Positions 55,437-64,000 of a DNA stretch of 64,000 bases are shown here, one piece after another (within the stretch, counting starts at the first letter, position 1; each line of letters starts with the position of its first letter). The notes under the pieces were generated by a model, which had not been told where the DNA came from, did no database searches, and saw only the letters and a program-made list of their open reading frames with translations. Position numbers and translations under genes: made by a program. Source of the stretch: Isoetes taiwanensis (lineage: Eukaryota; Streptophyta; Lycopodiopsida; Isoetales; Isoetaceae). The stretch spans positions 28,950,417 to 29,014,416 of the forward strand of contig JAJEKV010000001.1 of assembly GCA_021234155.1 (NCBI GenBank), given 5' to 3'.

Positions 55437-57050
55437 CGATATTCCCCTCGATTCACACCATACAAGTCTATCTTCATAGCCTCATACCATAGATTGTGGT
55501 ATCTAAGGGGCATGGCTGCTATTCTCATAACTTAGCCAACCATAGGTTGGTTTACTATCCACGTACTAACCTATTAGCACCGCCACACGTGACTCACCCG
55601 GACAGCCACGTAAGAATCCTAGGTGGACCTAACTTATATAGGCATACAACCCTAACCCTAGACCTTTTTCCAGCCTCTAGCACCCAGAGATTCACCTCCT
55701 ACTCGCTCAAACCCCGCTTTCAACATCGCTTGTTGTGGCATAGGTCGTGCAAAGAAATTTCAAAGCAGGTAGACTCGCTTCTTGGAGCAGAGCTGCATCT
55801 CGCAGGAGTCGAGACCCTCATGGAGGCACACCTGATCTCTGAGGAGTCGCGAGCGTGGTATGTAGGATAGTAGTTAGATAACTCATCCGAATTAGCATTC
55901 CATAAAGCGTATCTTGTATCTAGAGTAGGTTTCTCAACCTAGAACCTTATATTCAACATCTTGAAACCTAACTGGCGAACCCTAGCCATTAGTTAGTTGT
56001 ATGATTAGGTTAAGATGTTCTTCTTATGATTATTCTCATGATGTGATGATTAGGTGATGTGAGATGGTTGGATCAGTGTTTGCTCCTCTTGTATTGTAAG
56101 GGGGGTAGAGACCTAGAGCCATATGTAGTATGCTCCTAGAGTAGATCCCTTTAGTTCCTATTAGCTGCGCTTTGTATAGGAGCCCACTGTGCTATTGAGG
56201 CTATGATATGACTCAAAGACCATAACGGGCTAGAGGGAAGTGGAGGGAGGGATCCCCTCGCCGAAAGTGGGGGCTTCGGGGATCCCATAGTGGCTATTAG
56301 GGCTTATGGTCGTATCACTTCGCGGTGTACGAAAGCATGGGTCCGACACCTCCCGTGGGGTAATGGTGTTGCTTCCCCGAGCCGCGCAAGTTGGCTTGGC
56401 TCTCGCTTTGTGTCTACCGGGTAATGAATCGTGTCGCCATCTATTCTCTTAGCCACGCACTCTAGATCCCGGAAGGGGAGATGCAAATCCTTTCCCCGCC
56501 TCATCGGACCAGTGGAGATGCACCCGAGTAGTCCCATGGGTGATGCCATGGGATTGCGGTGGTCCGAAGGCTAGAGTCCCGTCGAGCCCCGATCTAGCCC
56601 ATTTGCAAAGCATGCACGTGAGGGGCGGATGGAGTGGTCAACCCTAGCTATCAGCCTGAGGCCACCCCATTGCTACATGACTCCTGGGTCAGTTTATCTT
56701 GAGGCTCCAGGCTTCTGGCCACTATCCTCCTTACTTAGTCCGAGCCGCAGAGGGGAGCCTTCTATGTTTTATGGTTCGTGATTATCATCTTTGCCTTGGT
56801 TTATGAGTGATGCACTACCCTCTCAGGTAGTATTTGTATATGCTGATGCTAGTTCGACGCGGTTATCGCCTCGGGCCGTTATAGGAGCCCATAGGGAAGT
56901 GGGCGCCGCAAGACACCTCAGGCACCCTTCCCGCCGCCAAGAGTCACCGTGAGTGCAGAGACGGCGGGGCCTCACGCGTTGCCGAGTCGATGTGGGGGGA
57001 TTTCCTCACGAGTGCACAAATGGCTACCGTGACGCTGCTGTGAGCTGCCA
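55429..57050 (+). mobile_element. 5' LTR (right part) of Ty3/gypsy element B
   Basis: The right border is set by the primer-binding site at 57054. The LTR ends TGAGCTGCCA, with the CA typical of LTR ends. The left border is unknown because the other LTR lies outside the window. Frames in this region, such as 55496-55870, have no recognised domain. Confidence 0.5.
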
Positions 57051-57053
57051 TAA

Positions 57054-57065
57054 TGGTATCAGAGC
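57054..57065 (+). promoter_or_regulatory. Primer-binding site complementary to initiator tRNA-Met
   Basis: TGGTATCAGAGC is the classical plant retrotransposon primer-binding site, matching the 3' end of initiator tRNA-Met. It lies three bases after a CA dinucleotide. Confidence 0.92.
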
Positions 57066-57630
57066 GATGTTCTGGTTGACCAAGAACTAGCATCACTATA
57101 ACCATGAAGTAGTCTAACATGCCTATAGGGTAGGAAATAAATATTTGACCATTGAACCGCCAAAATGGGGGAAAACTTTTTCTCCTAGGTAGTGGGTCAA
57201 AGAATTAGGCTACAAGTGTTAGATCTAAGATTTGAGGAGTCAAACTTAACCTTCTAGTAAATTTTGAGTGAAAATTATGCATCTCAAGATCAAATTTCAC
57301 CTAAAATGGGTCAAGAACGCCACCTGAGACCCAGGTGAAAAATGGCTAAAATTCATAAAATCTGCACTTCTCGAATCCATTAGAAAATTGAAAATTCTAA
57401 AGATAATACTTCACCAATATAGGTTAATATACACATTAATAGTTAAATAATTATTAAATAATATCTTGTAATTAATAAGGGGGCTAATAAATAGGGGTAA
57501 TTATGGTAGGAGAATATTCCTGTGGACCCTCCTTTTAAATATCCTGACACCTCATTTTCTCTCCAACCTTTCACCTCCAACTCTCTCTTGCTCAAATTTC
57601 TTGATACCCATTTCCCTCGAACTACAAGAT
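57066..57630. other. Leader of gypsy B
   Basis: Non-coding, AT-rich sequence between primer-binding site and the gag start, as expected for the 5' leader. Confidence 0.6.
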
Positions 57631-58690
57631 ATGGCTCGCACTCAAATGCATGTTAGCGAGGGTAGGGCAAATGATCGACACTTTCGGATGGCGACTTAGC
57701 GTCGACGCCATGTGAAGAAGATCCTGAGCACCCTCCCCACTCCAAGAAAGGGGAAGAGGAGCTTCCTCCAGCTACAGCTAGCGCCAGCTAGCCAAGCAGA
57801 TTCTATCACGATGTCGAGAGCCCCAGCAGCACTGCCATCGGGAGGCACGGCCAGAGAACAGATGAGACTCACATTGGCCTCTGACACCGAGGTGGAAGAG
57901 CAACCGAAGAAATGTGAGCAAAGACCACCACTGCATCGACGGGTTGGCCCTTCAGCCAAAAAGAAGGGAAGGAAAAGGCGAGGGCTGTGAGGAGAGGGCC
58001 GCCAGAAGAAGCTGAGCCGGAGAGGGAGCTAAGGGAGCAGAGGCGCATTTGAAAAAGAGGAGGAACGACGGGCCAGAGGGACCGCTGCCATAGAGGCCCC
58101 CAAAGACCAACATGAGGAGGTGGAAGAAGAAGAAGAAGAGGAAGGGGATTAATCGGCCGGCTCTGAGAAGCTTCAAAACTCGATGGCGTAGGCCACCCTA
58201 CCCTGCGGCCTAACCACCTAAGGTGGTGAAGAAGCAAAGGTAGGGAGCGGCATTCGCCGCCCAAAGAGGGACCGAGTTCAAACGGAAGATGGTGGTGACA
58301 TAAGGAGTACCTTCGCCGCTGGACGAGGTACAATGAGTGGCATTGCCGCCAGAGGTGCACAAGGCCGCGGAGGGAGGCAAAATGGGCGAAGAACCAGCCC
58401 AGTTTCACCCCCGGCCGAGGCCGAAAAACCCAAGAGGGAAGTTCACTATGGGCCGTAACAGCACGTGACGCTCAGGTGCTTAGGAGATCTCGCACTTTCG
58501 TGATGTGCACGCATCTCTCCCTATATGAAGCTGCTCGAGCCGCCTCCTCCTTAGAGGTTTTGCGCCAGCTCCGACCCATTATAGGTTACCCCTCTAATGA
58601 CCCGGCTCTGCAAGAGGGCGCCTCAAGGCGAGCTGGTCCAGCCTTCTTCTCGAGGAGGGAAACCTTCTCGGCAGCTATCCATGCCTAAGT
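57631..58690 (+). pseudogene. gag N-terminal remnant of gypsy B
   Basis: An ATG at 57631 begins MARTQMHVSEGRANDRHF and meets a stop after 21 codons. Further frames continue with Lys/Arg- and Pro-rich sequence (KKILSTLPTPRKGKRS, then KKKGRKRRGL), an acidic stretch near 58080-58150 and an Arg-rich stretch to 58690. I assign it to gag by its position after the primer-binding site and by its basic composition, not by a clear domain. The reading frame is broken many times. Confidence 0.45.
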
Positions 58691-61600
58691 TTCTGCAACC
58701 CTTTTTATGCCCATGATATTCATCACTTAGCACCTAAGGATTCGCTAGAGAGAGGCCTTAGGCCTCAACAAATTTGTAAATTTTGTAGGAAAAGCTAAAT
58801 TCTCATGTGTAACTATGTTTCTTATTATAAAGTTATTTTCCTCTATAATTAGGAAAAATGTTGTATGCTTTGAAAAAAATTTAAAATAGAACCCAATTGT
58901 GGTAGAATTCTTCATAAAGATGTCTAGAAACACCCTAGAAATAATGACTATTAACAAAATTTTGGGCAAAATCATCAAAATGTAAATTAGCTGTACTGGG
59001 TGAGACCGCCAATGGCCTCTCGCTGCCCCCGATGGGCGCTATTTCGCTACGGGATTCAACTACTTACCCCCAAAACATGCTTTAGATGTCGGGCTTTGCT
59101 CAAAATAAGTTGCTAGTTAGGTTAGAATTGGCCCAATTAGCCATATATATTAGCATCTTCCACCCCTAAATTGACCAAAAAATTGGCCCAAAACAGGCCA
59201 ACCGGGTGAGACCGCTACTAAACGCCGTCATACCATGACGAGGCACATCCGCTGATTCGGTCAGGCCATCTTTTGAGCCAAATTAGCCAAATTTGATTCA
59301 ACAAATTGCCATGTAGTGTTTCTTGCTTTGTTTTACGGTTTGCACTTCATGGTAGTTCATTTGGACACCTGCATTATAGAACCAAGGTCGCCTTAGGCAC
59401 CTGCATCGCAACCTCTCGAGGTCACCCATAGTCTATAAAATAGGTCTCATTTGCCATTTTTCCTTCTACGTAACTCCGCCTCCCAGCCCCTTAGGCCATT
59501 TTCTGAACCTCCACCGATCCGCAGGGGCCACTCGCCACCCCCTTGCTCGCCAATGGCTTCAAAGAATCCTTTGAGAGGGGTGGTACTACTGCCGCCACCA
59601 CATCCATCGCCTTCCTGTAGAGATCGCTTCCTTCTCCTCGTGTTTGATCACTTGTTTGACTTTCATGCAACCTTGACTAGAACACCCTACTACGCTTATT
59701 ATTATGTGCCAATATGACCAGCAGGTCCCGCCTTGGGAAGTTAGATCGCCTCCTAGGGAGGAATTGAATTTCCCTTTGGAGACACTTACCTGCTTCTCCC
59801 TAGGGCTCCAGAGCTTGCGTGATCCAGCGGCAAGAAGCGAAATTTGCGGATAGACTAGACCATGCCCGACACATGACTGCATATAATAGGCATAGGTACC
59901 TTCATCCGCATAGCTCGCACTCTTCATGCACTATAAGTCAATCAATAAAGTAGGGGAACCCTCTCGCTCGTAAATTCTTAGACTTAGCGCCACTTGGATA
60001 CCAGAGGGGCCCGGTGATCAAATCCTCGAATATAGAGTCCTCCGCCTATGAATACTATGGCACGACGCCGTAAGCACCATCATCTCTACAGATCCATGAA
60101 GACTACGAAAGCAGCTAGGGGGAGCGTAACCCGTAATGAGAGCAGGAGGCAACAAGAATGAAGAGGCACGCCAAGGCACCCATTTACCTATACATGAGAA
60201 TGTTTTACCACCCACCGGGCCGCATCACAGCCTTTATACCGCCGAGAAGTCATCGACGGAGGAGTACATTTGCAAATGACATCTCAACTTGTCCTATTGT
60301 CGTGAAATGTGTATTCCGGAGCCCGACGCAGCTCCCCGGCATGATAGCACACCTGAAGAGCGCATCTCATCGACTACTCACATACCAGAGATTCCAAGGA
60401 GCCGGGCGCAAGAGACACTCTTATGCCGGGAGACAATGTCGATATAGTGAAATTACCAACAGATAAGGAGATCTATCGCACGTAAAGAACCCATCATCCT
60501 TCGTGAGGAGGAGTTCCAACAGATATACCCCCGCTAAACCAGTGGAAGGGGCCAAGCCTGCCGCACTAATCTCGAGCCAGAGCATGAGGGAAGGGTCCAA
60601 AGAAGATCAACTTGACAACGCAACCAAGATGTGGAGGGATCATGAAGACCTTATGGCGTGGATGCCTACGGGCGGCGTACCAAAGGAAGGGCACTGATCG
60701 CGAAGGAAGGCACGCGACTTCGCTACTATCTTCCAGCCCTCACCTAAGGGCAATGATAGTCTTCCACAAGGAGTCACCTAAGGGGAAGAACTGCGGGTGA
60801 CCTCATAGCACTTTCGCTTCGTACAAAGACTCTAAGATATACCATGTCACCACATCATTCTTTTTTCAACAAAGTAACAAGGCCCATTGCCCTCGACTTG
60901 GTGAGGCATCTTTAGGATGCAACACTTTCGCTGGTAAAGAATAACACTTAACTCCCGTGAATCCTGAGATGGCCCGAAAGAATTTGAAGGAAGATCGACG
61001 AGGAACATCTTAAGAATCCCGGCAAAGGCCTCCGATTCAGTGGATGTCAAGAACTTCTTCTCAGCTTTATTTTTTGGCCAATAGCTAAAATTTTCTTAAG
61101 TTTTGTGCTAAATGTTTCTTGTACCCATTGTGCTAAGATATATCTTACCTTATCATGTAACCCTTATGTATTAATGACTATTAACCTGCTTTGCAAATGT
61201 AAGGCTTTGTATGATTTCTTATAACTAAAGATAATTCAATTACAAAGTAAAATTGATCAACATCTAACCAAACAAAATGTATTGATGATCTAACCTTGCA
61301 AATAAGGAACTCGGGCGCAGGATCTCAAGATCAAAGACCACCACGCAATTGGGTACCAAGGAACTTGTTTGGCGCAGAACAGAAGACTTTGAGCAGGATA
61401 TGTCAACAGGCACAACGCAAGGTTGGCAGAACAGGAACCGCATGCAACACCTCATCAATCATGCATACCCTATGAATGCAATGTGAAGATCAGGTAAAAT
61501 TAAGGACGATGACCCCAAAATGGGCTATTTTAATTCTAATTCTAGGATTAAGATTTACAGATTAGTAGGATCAATTTTGCATTTTTGGAATGCAACGCTC

Positions 61601-62399
61601 ATATGTAATTTTTTTTATCTTGCCAAAAGAGAAAATCGCCCATGTCATGATTCTTTTATGGGCATTTTAAAATGGATTAGCCCATATATGATCTTCAAAA
61701 AATAATAAGTTTAAAAAATTGCATAAAATCACTGGATATTAATGAGGGATAACCTTCTTCTCATAACCATTGTTCATAATTACTACAGGTATTTTTGAAC
61801 TAGACCTCGATGAAAAGATTTTATTAAGTATATTTCATAAGAATGACCGTGAGATTTGAAGTAGAGATTTTCTTAGCACCAATTGTAGCACCTGCCTCTT
61901 TAAGCTCATAGAGGTTTGTAGAACCCCATTGTTTATGCACAAGATCACCTAAAAATAGTTGGTGTGGGAAGATATGGGGTGTATGTTCAATGTATGCCTC
62001 AAATTTACCATGATGATAATAAATTGTATTTCATCTCACAGTCATGTTTGTTTATTGAGTTGTGTAAGAATGGGAAAATAACTTGTAAACCAAATTGTAT
62101 TTCCATCGTAATAAATTTTTTTTTTTGTTTTAAAAATTGCCCACATATTAATTAATAATAAAAATATGTAAAAGACACTAGAAAATCTTCATGGTTAATA
62201 ACATAAACATGTAATAGGGTGCCCATAATTTTTTAATTCCGGAGGAAGATGGTCCTCCACCTCCACCTTGTTGTCCCGGATATGACGTAAGTCCCTCACA
62301 GAAGGAGGGCAACCAGGGTCCTGTGATAGAGAAGGAAGAGGAGGAAATCGTGACCACCACTAGCTCCACCGCCGCATGCTGGAGACGTAAATTTTAGTC
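58691..62399. other. Long stretch without recognised gene inside gypsy B
   Basis: AT-rich parts (58690-59000, 61060-62200) alternate with GC-richer parts (59440-60800) that carry short Arg/Pro-rich frames without known domains. Two similar phrases, GGGTGAGACCGCC (58998-59010) and GGGTGAGACCGCT (59204-59216), occur 206 bp apart. It is probably a decayed part of the element, nested insertions, or both. Confidence 0.4.
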
Positions 62400-63150
62400 T
62401 TCTACAAATGGCCCTCGCACACACCTAAAGCAAGGAAAAGAGCAAGAAAGACAGATGACTATCTAAAAGGTGGATAGTGCTATGAGCAATGTATGAAGAC
62501 AAGAAGCTCTACCACGGAAAGATGAGATCGTATGGAGGCTGAAGCATGGCTTGATGAAATAAAGAATTTGGCAACTCATACGGCAGATGAAAAGACAAGG
62601 ACATAGGGAAGTTGCTACAAAATTTTAACCTTATTGGACCCCAAGTATGATCCGTGGAAGGGATATGCTAAGCTCCAATGTCAAGAGGAACAATTGGCAG
62701 TGTTTAAGACCTTCAGCTAGCTTTCCGTGAACACTATGTGCTGCTGTCTCATACTAGTAGACGTGATCCGTGCCAGCTTTTTACAGTTGAATCAGTGGTA
62801 GCTTATCGCGGCTAAGTATACGTGGCACTTATGAGGCTCAACATGTTCCCGAGTCTCAGAGAGGCAAGTGATACTTTATATTGAGGGGTTGAACAAGAAT
62901 ATCAAGAGTTTGTTAGAGCAATCAACCTAAGGTCAGCTTGCGCAGTCAAGATAAAGCTATAAGTTTGGAGGAGGCACCAAGAACTCCAAATAAGAGAAAC
63001 AAATAACCTTCAGGTAAGAGTTCGTGGCAAAGACGTGGACAATATCGTGGTAGCAATCACAAATTTACACCATCAGGAGTCAACAGCTAGTTGTAAGGGT
63101 CGTATCAAAGCTTTTGGGGGACCGTGAAGCCACGCTGCACGCATCAAGCA
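62400..63150 (+). pseudogene. gag domain remnant of gypsy B
   Basis: Short phrases of a retrotransposon gag domain can be read in different frames: LAFREHYVL (about 62720), then LYIEGLNKNIKSLLEQ (about 62875) with the alternative EYQEFVRAINL. These are where the conserved F-x-x-x-F and E-G-L of the gag_pre-integrase type domain are expected. Stops and frame changes are frequent. Confidence 0.55.
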
Positions 63151-64000
63151 GTGTTTGCCGCCTTCCTAGACAATTTGCCGTAAGGAAAAGAGATGTGAAT
63201 GTGCATTGGAGAAAAAGTTATGCTTCGTGCAAGCTTCCCAGCCGTAAGTAATCCAACACATGAGTGTCCATTTGTCATGCGCTACCAAGTGTAACTCTTG
63301 ATTGGGACTCCTCAAATGTGTTTTATTTATGATCTTACCTACCTCACAGCGGAGGTCGAGAGGATCATAGATGGTGAGTGCCAAGCATATGTGCAAACAT
63401 TGAGGCAGGATATAGAGAATCACCGACCGCCATCGCGCTGATGGATCATAGATAGTAACCCATATGTAGTCCTTATAGATACAGTACTCTCACAATTTTG
63501 CATCTCCTAGATTGGTCGCCCCAATGAAGAACAAGGTATTGAAGTCTAAGCCAAGGCCAAGAGCTATGGCAAATGGTCATTCGGCATACTAAGGGAGGAG
63601 GATCACCTTTGCTAGACCTTAGTGGGCCAAGTGGGTCGGCGGGGAGCGAAGTCATGGATATCGAAGATATGATCCGATAGTAGGGATGGAATTTGAAGCC
63701 TAAAGCCATGATTGATTATGCATCGAATGAAGTCACCATGACGGCACCGCACGCGTTAGTTGATAGTGAAAGGTATAGGCTAGATTCTCCATGTGCAAAG
63801 CAGTATTTCTTGAAGCGCCTATGAAGAGTATAGAAAGGAATAAGGTGGATTACATCTTGAGGATGGAGTCGGGCTTGAGCTGTGCAAGGTGATGGAAGTG
63901 ACCTAAAGTGGAAATCATTGCCCAAAGTGTATACAAGGCTTATTTCAGAGTTCAAGGATGTATTTCCTCGAGCAATACGTAACTGAACGAAGTACAACAA
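63151..64000 (+). pseudogene. Protease and RT start of gypsy B, running off the window
   Basis: The frame around 63690-63760 reads KAMIDYASNEVTMTAPHAL, which fits the segment after the protease active site (G-M-x-W/F-L... I-D-Y/W). Near 63915-63985 LPKVYTRLISEFKDVFPRAI corresponds to the phrase (E-F-x-D-V-F-P) that marks the start of the reverse transcriptase part of gypsy polyproteins. The RT core lies beyond the right edge. Confidence 0.6.

Noticed and set aside
55496-55870. 124-codon plus-strand frame
   Set aside because: It lies within the LTR of gypsy B, has no recognised domain and no splice or promoter support of its own.
57696-58408. Minus-strand frames of up to 179 codons opposite the gag region of gypsy B
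   Set aside because: They are shadows of a GC-rich plus-strand gag remnant, without known domain or promoter.

Overview
The window looks like nuclear DNA of a land plant with a large, transposon-rich genome, most likely a fern or a similar seed-free plant. This is inference. The reasons are spliced genes with canonical GT-AG introns, a plant-type SNX2 sorting nexin, a decayed PPR gene, fragments of plant COQ5 and sterol-isomerase genes, plant-type Ty3/gypsy and non-LTR retrotransposons, and long AT-rich stretches without genes. No prokaryotic features, CRISPR array, rRNA or tRNA were seen.

Layout. 0-2.8 kb: exons of an unrecognised minus-strand gene running off the left edge. 3.3-4.1 kb: AT repeat, inverted repeat and a possible first exon. 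4.5-6.25 kb: dense array of short perfect palindromes (core CTCGACTCGCGAGTCGAG) alternating with longer hairpins. 6.5-6.8 kb: an exon resembling the C-terminal domain of plant transposon proteins. 7.16-13.63 kb: broken plus-strand coding chain with an NLS-like N-terminus, an acidic segment, a ParB-like segment, a DNA-methyltransferase-like segment and an FCP1/NIF-type HAD phosphatase-like segment. Its 2.6-kb intron holds two DNA transposons with exact 8-bp target-site duplications plus a palindrome cluster, and its 114-bp intron holds two more palindromes. 14.0-14.5 kb: a terminal exon of unknown function. 15.1-15.8 kb: MITE with 130-bp terminal inverted repeats. 17.0-18.3 kb: PPR pseudogene (minus). 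19.06-21.52 kb: intact five-exon SNX2-like gene, the only clearly intact host gene. 22.0-23.5 kb: isolated fragments of EBP/HYDRA1 and COQ5 (minus). 25.4-30.0 kb: head-to-tail duplication of about 1.26 kb, its second copy interrupted by several insertions including a truncated L1-type LINE. 30.6-35.2 kb: degenerate plus-strand non-LTR retrotransposon ending in a (TATTC)22 tail; its 3' end recurs at 54.0-54.4 kb. 38.4-52.9 kb: decayed Ty3/gypsy element with 1.8-kb LTRs, most of its RT missing and about 4 kb of extra DNA between RNase H and integrase. 55.4-64 kb: second gypsy element with LTR end, tRNA-Met-type primer-binding site, broken gag and the start of pol, running off the right edge.

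Functionally the window is a transposon graveyard around one working gene. The two most unusual things are the palindrome/hairpin family, which occurs in intergenic, intronic and 3' flanking DNA between 4.5 and 13.9 kb, and the composite ParB-methyltransferase-phosphatase coding chain in which many of those palindromes sit. Several coding-like stretches are broken by one- or two-base shifts at homopolymers or short repeats, so it is open whether they are pseudogenes or carry assembly indels.
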